Positions 24,378-34,030 of a DNA stretch of 64,000 bases are shown here, one piece after another. The notes below the pieces were generated by a model that was given only the letters and a program-made list of their open reading frames with translations, had not been told where the DNA came from and searched no databases. The position numbers and the translations under genes were made by a program. The DNA is from Kingdonia uniflora (lineage: Eukaryota; Streptophyta; Magnoliopsida; Ranunculales; Circaeasteraceae): assembly GCA_014058105.1 (NCBI GenBank), contig JACGCM010001948.1:1364001-1428000 (forward strand), given 5' to 3'. Every line of letters begins with the position of its first letter. Within the stretch, counting starts at the first letter, position 1.

Positions 24378-24602
24378 TCATCTGCAGTATTCCCCACCAG
24401 TATGCGAAGGGCATGCCAATAACAGGTGCCCAGGTTCCGCCTCAAAAAGGTTTGGCATCTCCGCATCAATGTCTTGTTCGATGCCAAACCTCCGTTTTAA
24501 CCCCAACGTCGCCTCTCGTACTCGCCTGACCCTTATTGCCGCCTGGTTCTCTTGTGCGAGTACCGGAACTTGACTGTTGTTTTGAGAAGAAGAAGAAGCC
24601 AT
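24378..24602 (-). CDS. Small antisense ORF 2 of the Tat element
   Basis: 74-residue frame from ATG at 24602 (MASSSSQNNSQVPVLAQENQ) with a basic helix (RVRRVREATLGLKRRFG) and an acidic end (DAEMPNLFEAEPGHLL). A TATA box (24658-24665) lies 56 bp upstream on the same strand. I recognise no family. The MPxLxEaE segment resembles MPDLVEVEARELI of the neighbouring antisense ORF at 25359-25548, suggesting an old duplication. Confidence 0.4.
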   Translation of the reverse strand: MASSSSQNNSQVPVLAQENQAAIRVRRVREATLGLKRRFGIEQDIDAEMPNLFEAEPGHLLLACPSHTGGEYCR

Positions 24603-24657
24603 TCTGATCTGAGCAAGAAAGGTGAAGAAAGATGAGAAATCCTCTTCACAACTACCT

Positions 24658-24665
24658 CTTTTATA
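24658..24665 (-). promoter_or_regulatory. TATA box for antisense ORF 2
   Basis: Minus-strand TATAAAAG followed by AGG, 56 bp before the ATG at 24602. Confidence 0.5.
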
Positions 24666-25358
24666 CATGAAGGAAAATTTCAACTTTCCCTCTTCCCAAG
24701 CCGAATTAATTGCTGTCTTCAATTTCCCTCCTTGAAAACTTAACAGTCCAACCTCTACAACTTCCCAGACGTAACAGCTTCATCTGCATGTGCATGGAAA
24801 CACCATTTACGAGGACTTGATGTGGAACAAATCTCAAACATCGAACCATCGACCATTTTCACACTTCGACCCCAATCCCTTGCACTGAGTCTTCACTAAT
24901 ACAGAGTTAATTACCTTCGACCATATCAGTATACTTCGATGACAAATTTTCCAACAGTATTTATTGCTACCCGTTAACATTCGATGAGATAAATTTACTA
25001 TCGTGCCTACAAGTCCATTCGTTTCCAATGCCTACCAGTTACAAAGACTTAAATATGCAGCAAAATATTATTCTCATTCCATTATCCAAATTACAACAGC
25101 CAAAACAACAAATTTACATACCCAAATACATTCAAACTACAGCAAAAGCAGAAACCTCCAAATACAACCCTACAAAAAAAAACTTGTACTATCACCATCA
25201 CCTTCACCACTGCTTCAAACAACAACCCTACTTCCAGAAGGTCCAATTCCACTCGCCGAGCTTTGTTCCTCCATCTCCTCTTCTGCACAAACGAGGCACT
25301 CGGCCAAAGCCGACAGAAAGAGGTAACATTTCTCTTAAGTAGTAAAGTTGTACTTCAG

Positions 25359-25548
25359 TTACTCCCAAAGATAGGCATAAGGCTCGATGAGCTCTCTAGC
25401 CTCTACCTCCACCAGATCGGGCATGTCCCAATCCAGATCATGTTGCCTGAAGAACTTCATATACAATTTAGCAGTCTTTCTCCCTACACGACGATCCCGG
25501 GCGAATCCCATCCTTTTCTGATAGCGCGTATTGGGAATGGTATCCATA
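25359..25548 (-). CDS. Small antisense ORF 1 of the Tat element
   Basis: The frame from ATG 25548 (MDTIPNTRYQKRMGFARDRR) gives 62 residues, basic at first and acidic at the end (WDMPDLVEVEARELIEPYA). The frame is open further upstream, but this ATG follows a plausible leader after a TATA-like TATAAGTA at 25631-25638. Family unknown; similar in layout and in the MPDL/MPNL stretch to the ORF at 24378-24602. Confidence 0.35.
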
Positions 25549-25630
25549 AAGTTTTTCAAAAAAATTGTAGAAGAAAGAAAAGAGAATGAAATAGAAGAAG
25601 AACATGCAATATCCTTACCCCCATAACACA

Positions 25631-25638
25631 TACTTATA
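25631..25638 (-). promoter_or_regulatory. TATA-like box for antisense ORF 1
   Basis: Minus-strand TATAAGTA, 83 bp upstream of the ATG at 25548. Confidence 0.35.
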
Positions 25639-25789
25639 GCATCATTTGATTTATTACCTTATAACTACCAACATCTCTTTATTACCCTCTTTTATTACCT
25701 ACCCGAAAACCAACAGTCAAACCGCTCAACTTCTAAGGCTAAACAGTTTTCTCAACAAATGCCTCTATACTTGTTTTCGAGCCTTCGTT

Positions 25790-25802
25790 GAGAGGGGGCA
25801 AA
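25790..25802 (+). promoter_or_regulatory. Polypurine tract of the Tat-type element
   Basis: GAGAGGGGGCAAA lies directly before the 3' LTR, the expected place for plus-strand DNA priming. Confidence 0.8.
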
Positions 25803-26507
25803 TGTAGTAGCCTACTTGCAGCCTTCTACCTCAAATAGATACCCGAAGGCTACTTTGAAGCCTACTCGAACGTCTCAAAGTCCAGTCAATACACAAACAA
25901 GTCTCCCAAAGATCATCCGAAGACGAAGCCTCGACTCCGAACAAAACCTCGAGGGCGGACTCCGCACATGGTCGAAGTATGATGGGACAGACTGCCAGCT
26001 CACTAGACAAGACGACGCAGTTGTTGGTCCTTACAGCCACAGTGACAGACCCAACCACTGCTACAGTACCAAAGTGCAGAGACAGATGCAACAACTGCTA
26101 CAGTGACAGTTCCAACATTTTCGGTGCCCATTCCCACGCCGGAATATCCGGATGGCACCCTTGTAATCTGAGCTAACCTTGGTGACTCAGCCCTTCCTAT
26201 GTTCTATAAATAGGAGAGAGGGGGAACCAATGAGAGGTTACGAAAATTTTCCCCAGCTCCTTTGCAGTTTACCTTCGATCACCCTGTAAAAACCCGGTAC
26301 TTGAACCTTCGACTACTCGACAGAAATATAAACACTCTTAAAAATCCTCATCAGAAGTCGTGGAGAGTCACATTCCAGGCCTCCACGCAAGTATATTGTC
26401 TATAGATTACTCTAACTCTAGATAACGTATTTGTATCCCTTTGCTTGAAGATTTAACCCCGTGGTGTAAGAGCTAACTTCCCATCCTTAAGAAGTTAGGC
26501 CCCTACA
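25803..26507 (+). repeat. 3' LTR of the Tat-type element
   Basis: 705 bp, TG...CA, matching the 5' LTR throughout, with most differences being C/T or G/A. TATA box at 26205-26212. Confidence 0.92.
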
Positions 26508-26872
26508 CGTGTGATCAAGAACGTTAGGCCTAACATACATTGGATCCATCGGCCTTCCGTTATCCATTTTGGGACGTCTGTCGGATTAACATAGTAGGAC
26601 CAAAGACGTTGTTTCTGTGCGAGTCAATGTCTACCCGTGAATTGATTCCCAAAATCTCCAATACATTTTACAATAGCTTCCATAAGTTTTCTTACTCATA
26701 ACACATATTCACAAAGGTGAAGGGTAAGTAGAAAAGAAGAGTTTCCACAAACTCTTGTACACAGATCCATAAGTGCATATAATCGGGCTGAAGAGAGTTA
26801 AGTTTTTTTTTGGCAGGAGGACCATATTTTTCGTAGAAAAAAATTGAAAAACTTATTACTTATTTAATGGTC
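26508..26872. other. Right flank of the Tat element; possible disrupted frame
   Basis: On the minus strand a frame begins at 26567 (MDNGRPMDPMYVRPNVLDHT) and runs into the Tat insertion. In the left flank the minus-strand frame appears to continue for about 15 codons before a stop. I do not recognise the protein; it may be a broken host or element gene. Confidence 0.25.
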
Positions 26873-26875
26873 TAA

Positions 26876-27070
26876 GGGGGTGTATGTTTTTTGCCCTTAC
26901 TTAACTTAGAGCTCTTACTCAACTTAAAATCTCTTACTCCTCTCTTACTCTCGATTTAGAGTCGTTTATTTTTTGGTCTTACTTAAATAAAATCTCTTAC
27001 TCAAGCTAATAATCTCTTACTTCAGTTTGCTTTGAGAATTGGCTAGTTTTGGTGTAAGAGGCTCTTACTT
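26876..27070 (+). repeat. Left end with repeated CTCTTACT subterminal motifs
   Basis: Eight copies of (C/G)(C/T)CTTACT lie between about 26893 and 27070; the right end has GAGTAAGA and CTCTTACT near 34262 and 34313. Clustered short motifs next to the terminal repeats are typical binding sites for a transposase or its Myb-like partner. Confidence 0.65.
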
Positions 27071-28766
27071 GGATTTTGTCTCTTTTTTACCCCTCTCAAA
27101 ACCATTATTCCCTACCCCTAGTCCTTCTTCTCCCCAAAACCAAAACCCAAGTTTTTTTTCTTTCTCCTTCCACTACCGAACACTCCACAGCAAGAGCTCC
27201 AATCCCTCCCTCTCCACTCCACTCCACTCTCTTCATTCTTTACTGGCTGCGTCTCTCTCACTCACTTGCTGTAAAACGCTTTAAAAATAAATAAATTACT
27301 TGAGATTCTCTGAAAACTAAAGCAGAAAACCCTAATTTAATCTTTGTGGTTCAGTCTCATCATCAAATTCTTGGGAAATTAGGGTTTGTTTCATCAGCTT
27401 CAGCATCTGAAGGTAAGGTTAGTTGAATTACTCTCTTAATTTGCGTTTTAGAGGTTAAAGATTCGATCTTTTGATCTATTTTTTGGTGTTTATGATTTTA
27501 GAAGAGTAGGTTAGGTTAGGTTAGGTTAGGGTGTTTTGTTTTTTTTTATTTTGTTAATTTTTGTGTTTGTTTCGATTTCATATGCATTATGTGTGAATTA
27601 TTAGGGTAAAAGTTGACAATATGGATTCGCCAAAATATGCATTATGAGTAAATTTGAGTTTAATTTCCTAATGCTGTTGGGTTCGCCAAAATATGGATTC
27701 CTCCAGATGTAGTCTAAAGCTAGGTAGGTGCTTCTGAGTAAAAAAAAACAAAAAAAACAAGGAATATTGCGGGGCTGTAAGCTAAAATTGTATATATTCA
27801 TAATATGTATATGCATGTAATGTAAATCTATATTGTAGCAACTCACTAGACATATCTGGAAAGTCAAAAATAGTACAAGTGCTTAAAGCTAAGGTGGATT
27901 TTGGTCTGAAATGGCATGGGGATGAGTATAATCCTCAATTTTTTTGTGTACTTCCTTTTCTGCGTCATGAACTGCTTATACTGTTATGAACTTGCCCAAA
28001 TATCCATGCTCTCTTCAAACTGTTATGAACTGCTTATACTGTTATGAACTTGCTTGCCTATACTGTTATGAACTGTATAGTTTGTATGATTCAAGCTTTT
28101 CATCTATCCCTCAAAACCATTATCTGATTATAGTATATTAACTGGTTTAGTAACATCTTGAGGTCCATGCTTCTCATCTGTGTAGTAAAAACCTGGCAGC
28201 ATAAGGTCAGTTGTAAAGATCTTTACATATTTGGCTTCTCCAACCTTGATGGACTCATCAGCCAGTAACCATATAACCCCACATGGGAGTCTCCAATTGA
28301 AATTTACAGTGTGCTTCCCGACTTTATTTATAAGATTCATAAGAATGTAGGTGGCAACACCAGAGCCTACAATATACACAGCTATACCAATAATTTAGGA
28401 CTTGATCGAGAAGATACATGTATTTTGGTAAGTGGAAACAAGTTCATTAAAATGACAAAAATATTGTGATTCATAAACTAAAATCTGCTTGCAAGACTAA
28501 GGGTAGGTATCCCTTTATATAAATTTATTTGATATTTGGGGTTTAAGGGTTTATCTGATATCATACTATTGTAAAATAGGGGTTTAAGGGTCTATCTCAT
28601 CTCTAGACTTTAAAAAGGTATGACAAATTTATTTTTTGTAGATGATAATTCGATATTATTGTTGTAAATGTTAATAATATATTATTTGGTACTTAATAGT
28701 AATATATTATAAATGATGGTTGATGTATCGTGCAATACTTATTTGTTAAACTCTTATTAGGGGAAG
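27071..28766 (+). other. 5' leader region of the Harbinger element
   Basis: CT-rich start (27071-27260), then AAACCCTAA-type sequence and a likely leader intron donor (GAAG|GTAAGG at about 27412). A run of five TAGGT pentamers lies at 27507-27531. At 27960-28080 words such as CTGTTATGAACTGCTTATAC foreshadow the tandem array near the right end. On the minus strand 28128-28379 is an 83-residue open frame (KYVKIFTTDLMLPGFYYTDE) after a possible acceptor TATATTGTAG; its family is unknown, and it may be a captured host exon. Confidence 0.45.
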
Positions 28767-30071
28767 ATGAATAATTGTCAGTATATATTAGCCATTATTG
28801 CAACCATTATCTTGTATATGGAGCTGGTCAAGTTGAATAGGAGAGTTCGTCAGAAACTTTGCACTTCTGCACTGACTGGAAAATAATATGTTCATGAATT
28901 GATTCAGGGTCCTACCACCAATATGTACAATATGATGAGGATAGATCCTGATTCCTTTAGATCCCTTGTGGCTCACTTTAGGGATACTGGGTTGCTTAAA
29001 GATAGCATGCATATAGATGTTGAGGAGAAGCTAGCTATTTTCATGCATATAATTGCTCACAAGATGTCAAATCGAGCTGCAAATTCTAGGTTTCAGCATT
29101 CAACTGCTACTACGAGTAAGATATTTCATGAAGTTCTTGATGCTATGATGATATTCCAAAAGGATATGATAGTGCCTCCTAAATTTGATCAACTACCTGG
29201 ACCTATTACACATCATAAATCATTGAGGGAGGGGCCTTTCAAAGGAGCTGTAGGGGAAATTGATGGTACACTTATTAGTGCAAGCATTTTAGAGGATGAA
29301 AAAACTCCTTATAGTGGAAGAGGTGGAGGGGAATGCTTCCAAAATTTCATGGCCATATGTGATTTTAACATGATGTTCACATATGCAGTAGCTGGATAGG
29401 AATGAGTGGCTCATGATGCTAGGATTTTAAGTGAAACATTGGTAAATCCAGCCAATAATTTCCCAATGCCTCCCTCACGTGGTAAACTCATTTTCTCATC
29501 TTAAAGATACTTCTAGTTTTTAGTTTTGATTTGAATAACAAAACTTATAAATTCTATTTTAGGTATTGTAGATCTATACTACTTATGTGATGCTGCATAC
29601 ACCCAAACTAGAGGCTTTATGTGCCCATTCAGGGGTGTGAGGTATTGGTTGAATGATTATAGGCGTGGAGGTCGGCCAAAAAATCCACAAGAACACTTTA
29701 ATCATGCCCATGCTCAACTGCGGAATGTAATTGAAAGGTGCTTTGGAGTATTAAAAGCAAGATTCCCAATTTTAAAAGCAATGCCTTCTTATGACTTTCC
29801 AACCCAGAGGGACATTGTTATAGCATGCATGGCAATCCACAGCTATTTGGGAAGGGTGGCTCGGAATGATGTTCTCTTTCGTCAGTTCGAAAATACAGAT
29901 ATGGGGGGGGGGGGGGGGGACAACAATGAAGATGTTGATGAGGAGTTGCCTCCTAATGCTATCTTATTTAGAGCAGATGAGCGGGAAATATCTATTGTTC
30001 TGAGAGACATGATTGCAGCCGAGTTAGCTTTAGCTCATAATGCCCAAAATGTTAATAATGCTCCAAATTAA
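28767..30071 (+). pseudogene. PIF/Harbinger transposase (DDE_Tnp_4), nonsense-mutated
   Basis: Starts MNNCQYILAII at 28767. RRVRQKLCTSALTGK is followed by a TAA, then YVHELIQGPT and the helical N-terminal part. Catalytic motifs: GAVGEIDGTLI (first Asp, about 29250), AICDFNMMFTYAVAG (second), an 81-bp intron 29482-29562 with GT/AG ends that rejoins in frame, then YYLCDAAYTQTRGF (third Asp region) and LRNVIERCFGVLKARFPIL (Glu). Two more stops at 29397 (TAG at the expected Trp) and 29403 (TGA at the expected Gly) break exon 1. A run of 17 G at 29903-29919 encodes poly-Gly. The enzyme would excise and insert the element in the nucleus. Confidence 0.92.
29482..29562 (+). other. Intron in the Harbinger transposase
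   Basis: GTAAAC...TTTTAG, 81 bp. Removing it joins PPSRG to IVDLYYLCDAAY in one frame, the arrangement usual in this family, and removes a stop in the intervening sequence. Confidence 0.8.
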
Positions 30072-30203
30072 TTAGTAATCTTATGTTAAGACATGCTTTA
30101 ATTTGTTTTGTTAATTAGGACATGTATCCTGGACTTGTAATATTGAGATCACAAGACTTGTATATTTATAAACTTATTTTATGAACAACTACTTTGCAGT
30201 TAA

Positions 30204-30738
30204 ATGGTGATTTATACTTGCATATGTGGAAATGGGGTAACAAAGATTTCCAAAACCACAAGGAATCCAAATCGGGCATATTGTCAATGCCTTTATGTGG
30301 TATAATATTTAATTTTTTTATTATAATTAAGTAATGCTTAAACATATATATAAGTGTCTGAAATGTCTATTACCTATATACACTATGATGCAGAACACGC
30401 CTAGGGACTGTGGCTTTTGGTGTTGGTTGGATGAGTATATGATATGTCCATGTGGTGTTGGTCCATGCAAACTCATTACTGCATCAATTAACAAAAGAAG
30501 ATTTTATTGTTGCCCCCAATCAAAGTCCAAACATGAGAAAGGTTATGGATTTTTCAATTGGTTTGATGATGTCAAGGATGATGATGCATCATCTTCCACT
30601 TGTGCTACCCCTAGTACCTCTACAACTTTTGGAGAGTTAGAGAACAAGCTCAAAATTGACCTTCTTGTTTCAAAGACCAAGACTGAAATGCTGGAAAGCT
30701 TTCTTACAGAAATTGGGAAGTTAAATTTGAAGGATTAG
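30204..30738 (+). CDS. Tandem GRF-type zinc-finger protein inside the Harbinger element
   Basis: Two exons. Exon 1 (30204-30299) starts MVIYTCICGNGVTKISKTTR and ends CQCLYV before a GTATAA donor; exon 2 (30394-30738, after a TGATGCAG acceptor) continues NTPRDCGFWCWLDE. The product would be 146 residues. Finger 1 has CxCG, a K..T..NPNRxY..C block and CGFWxWLDE; finger 2 has CPCG, NKRRFYCCP and YGFFNWFDD, with Tyr where the last Cys is expected. The C-terminus is Ser/Thr-rich and then a likely coiled coil (ELENKLKIDLLVSKTKTEML). GRF fingers in APE2 and NEIL3 bind single-stranded DNA, so a role at transposition intermediates is conceivable but unproven. Unlike both neighbours in the element, it has no nonsense codon. 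The frame alone, without splicing, would miss finger 1. Confidence 0.72.
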
Positions 30739-30934
30739 GATGTTTTAGATAAATGTAATTGGTTATGAACTAGAAAGTATAGTTATGCCTAAATTGTGTT
30801 AAATATATTTTTATTGTTGTTATTTTTCCTTGGACATGTTTATTGATTATTTATCTTGTTTCTAATGTTTCTAAAGTGTAGATAGTGATATATTCTATAT
30901 ATTTGTCATTTATAATTGTTTTTGTTACAAAGCT

Positions 30935-31356
30935 ATGGGACGAAAGAAAGCACCACAAGTTGATGGAGAAGATAAAGAAAATAAGGCAAAACACGTGTTT
31001 AGGAAGTATCCAATTATGAAGATAGCTTTTATAGAGAAAAGTCAAAAACAGATCAACAAGAAACGATTGCAAGGGAATTCTTTGAGTCCAGCTGCTTGGA
31101 AAGAGGTGATGGATGAGATGAACGCAGAATTTTATCAGGCTTTCACTCAAAAGGAGCTCAATAACCAATGGGACTACTTGAGGAAGAGCTATATGTTGTG
31201 GAGGTCCTTGACCACTAGGACAGGTCATGGATATGATGAGGCTTCAGGGACGTTTGACTGGCCAAAGGAATATTAGGCTGACATTTTGGTGGTAATTATT
31301 TTTTCACAGCCTTTTCTACTTGTGTGAATTTGGTTTATTTATATTATGAGTATATA

Positions 31357-31406
<50 letters not shown>

Positions 31407-31973
31407 TCATGTTCTGCTCTTGCATTTAAACAGGCATATCCCAAAGCAAAAAAGTTTATGACAGCTCCACTTGCACATAGGGAGTTGTTGAAAGGCTTGT
31501 TTGAGGGTACAATTGCTACAGGAGACTATGCCTATGCAACAGGTTCAGAGTATGTCCCTACTACCCAACCCACTAGTAAGTTTGTTCACATAGTTGATGG
31601 TGATAACCTCATGGACACAGCTGATTTTGGGGCTAGTGGAATTGATAACCCATGGGATGGGATGAATATATCCATAGATGATATGCCTATCAGTCCTACA
31701 ACTCAGCCTAGTCCTACTAATACTACTCCACGCACACCAGCATCTAGAAATGGATCTGCTAAAGGAAAGAGGTCTGCTGCAAATGTTGAACCATCTTCTT
31801 TGATCAATGAACTGATATACGCTATTAGTAGCAATGGCCCAGGTTCTGGTTCCAACAACAATAACAATACAATGTCTGAGGTAATGCATATTTTGGACAA
31901 CATGTTGGAAACTAATGAGATAGAGGAATCTTTTTACTACTTGGTGCTGAAGATGTTGGGAGGAGCAGACTAG
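30935..31973 (+). pseudogene. Harbinger Myb/SANT-like ORF1 protein, one nonsense codon
   Basis: Exon 1 30935-31291 (119 codons) starts MGRKKAPQVDGEDK and carries a Myb_DNA-bind_3-like region: SLSPAAWKEVMDEMNAEFYQ, KELNNQWDYLRKSYMLW. A TAG at about 31274 stands where Trp is expected (WPKEY-stop-ADILV). The intron 31292-31433 contains an AT microsatellite; exon 2 31434-31973 starts AYPKAKKF and has HRELLKGLFEGTIATGDYAYA, the usual second half. Total about 298 codons. In PIF/Pong elements this protein helps the transposase find the ends and enter the nucleus. The frames join exactly, so the TAG is the only visible lesion. Confidence 0.85.
31350..31405. repeat. AT microsatellite
   Basis: An almost uninterrupted TA run within the intron of the Myb-like gene, with one ATTATA interruption. 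Confidence 0.95.
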
Positions 31974-32339
31974 TCCAACTACAGGATTATTTTTTTAAAC
32001 TTGGATGAAAGGCGTCGTTTTGGGTTTTTGAAAATGCTTATTGGGTGAGTATTATAGATGTGGCCTTGAACCCTTTCTTAGCTTGTGTGGTAAAATACTA
32101 TTTTATGTTATGTAAACTTCTAGATGCTTGAAGAGACTATTTTATATTATGTGGCCTTGAACTCTTCTAGATGTTATGTAAACTCTTTCTTATGCTTATG
32201 TAAACTCTTCTAGACTATTCTCTGCATATATCTGTTTCAGTTTGTATCATTCTTCTAGCATTTCAATAAATGAACTTCATAAATAAACTATATGCCTATG
32301 AGTTTTTGTTTCTTGCTCTTGTAATTGGTTGCCCAAATA

Positions 32340-34030
32340 TCTCAGCTTCTGTAGTTGTTATGCTTTTTGTGTAGCTGTTATGCCTGCTTATACTGTTATG
32401 GTAATAACTATTTTTTGTGTAGCTGTTATGTTTTTTGAGTATATATGCCTATGAACTGTTATGCTTGACTGCCTGCCTATGAACTGTTATGCCTGCTTAT
32501 ACTCAAGGGATTACTCTGCCATGTCTAGAATAGTTATGTCTAGAATAGTGAGTATGTATGCCTTTAAGTTCAGTTGCTTGACTGCCTGACTGTTATGCTT
32601 GACTGCCTATGAACTGTTATGCTTGACTGCCTATGAACTATTATGCTTGACTGCCTATAAACTATTATGCTTCATTAATATGCCTGAATGGGTGATATAT
32701 ATGCACAAGCTTGAGGGAGAAGGCAGAGAATAGTGAGTATATATGCCTTTGAGTTTAGTTGCTTGACTGCCTATGAACTGTTATGCTTGACTGCCTATGA
32801 ACTATTATGCTTCATTGTTATGCCTGAATGGGTGATATATATGCACAAGCTTGAGGGAGAAGGCAGAGAATAGTGAGTATATATGCCTATGAACTGTTAT
32901 GCTTGACTGCCTGCCTATGAACTGTTATGCCTGCTTATACTCAAGGGATTACTCTGTCATGTCTAGAATAGTTATGTCTAGAATAGTGAGTATATATGCC
33001 TTTGAGTTCAGTTGCTTGACTGCCTGACTGTTATGCTTGACTACTTATGAACTGTTATGTTTGATTGCCTATGAACTGTTATGCTTGACTGCCTATGAAC
33101 TGTTATGCTTGACTGCCTTAAAGTTAGTTTATATATATGCCTGCCTATGAACTGTTATGCCTGACTGCCTTAAAGTTAAGTTTGTATATATGCCTGCATA
33201 TGGACTGTTATGCTTGACTACCTTAAAGTTAAGTTTGTATATATGCCTGCATATGGACTGTTATGCTTGACTGCCTTAAAGTTAAGTTTGTATATATGCC
33301 TCTGTCTATGAATTGTTATGCTTGACTGCCTTAAAGTTAGTTTGTATACATGTTTTTATACCTTGCTCTTGTATTTGGTTGCCCAAATATCTCAGCTTCA
33401 TTGTTGCAGTATCATCCACCATGTGTTATCCACCATGTGTAGCTTCATTGTTGCAGTATTCTCACTGTATAGTTGCAGTATTATCCACCATGTGTTGAGT
33501 GTTACATGTGTCTCTTTTCAGCATTATACAATAGTGAGTTTGTAACTATCTGGAGATTGTAGTTGTTCCATCTGTGTACCAGCTGACAAACCTTACAAGA
33601 ACTTGCCTGCCTATACTGTTATGAACTGCTTATACTGTTATGCATGCTTACTGCTAATAGCTTCAAGGGATTACTCTGGGAAGAAAAAACTATTATGAAT
33701 TGTTATGCTTGACTATAAATTGTTATACTCAAGGGATTTCTCAAGGGATTACTTTGTATAGATGCCTGCCTATGAACTGTTATGCTTGACTGCCTGCCTA
33801 TGAACTGTTATGCCTGGTTATCTCCATATTGCTTCAAGGGATTACTCTGGGAAGAAAAAACTGTTATGAATTGTTATGCTTGACTATGAACTGTTATACA
33901 GGTTGTGGATTTCTCAAGAGATTATTTTGTCTAAATGCCTGCCTATAGACTGTTATGTTTGATTGCCTGCCTATGAACTGTTATGCCTGGTTATCTGCAT
34001 ATTGCTTCAAGGGATTACTCTGGGAAGAAA
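32340..34030 (+). repeat. Tandem-repeat region of the Harbinger right half
   Basis: Roughly 1.7 kb made of variants of a 24-30 bp unit such as TATGAACTGTTATGCTTGAC with spacers TGCC. Higher-order copies are visible: a block containing ATGCACAAGCTTGAGGGAGA occurs at about 32701 and 32841, and blocks with TCAAGGGATTACTCTG recur at about 32504, 32940, 33664, 33835 and 34007. No ORF of note. Confidence 0.88.

Larger units (their letters stand above)
12548..26507 (+). mobile_element. Full-length Tat-lineage Ty3/gypsy LTR retrotransposon, 14 kb
   Basis: Flanked by two LTRs of about 700 bp (12548-13248 and 25803-26507), both starting TG and ending CA. Flanking pentamers are TGTGT and CGTGT, a 5-bp target duplication with one change. 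The order is primer-binding site, gag, protease, reverse transcriptase with RNase H, a second RNase H, integrase (Ty3/gypsy order), two tandem-repeat arrays, then about 5.5 kb of 3' sequence with genes on the opposite strand and a polypurine tract. A second RNase H before integrase, antisense ORFs and 3' tandem arrays are known traits of the plant Tat group (Ogre/Retand/Grande-like). By eye the LTRs differ at roughly 45 of 700 positions, mostly transitions. All frames carry stops, so the copy is defective for its own proteins. Confidence 0.93.

Noticed and set aside
24274..24573. Plus-strand 99-residue frame overlapping the small antisense ORF
   Set aside because: The minus-strand frame has a TATA box and a plausible leader; the plus frame has neither.
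27507..27531. Telomere-like TAGGT repeats
   Set aside because: Pentamer TAGGT, not the plant telomere unit TTTAGGG, and only five copies.
29903..29919. Run of 17 G as a functional G-quadruplex
   Set aside because: A homopolymer of this length in a pseudogene is more likely slippage or a sequencing-length uncertainty; no regulatory context.
28767..31291. TAG read as an amino acid (recoding) because it replaces Trp repeatedly
   Set aside because: The intact host genes contain no internal TAG, and the gypsy and copia elements show the same decay pattern, so ordinary nonsense mutation is simpler.
32340..34030. CRISPR-like appearance of regularly recurring short repeats
   Set aside because: Plant nuclear DNA; repeats are degenerate, spacers are not unique, and there are no cas genes. 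It is a minisatellite.
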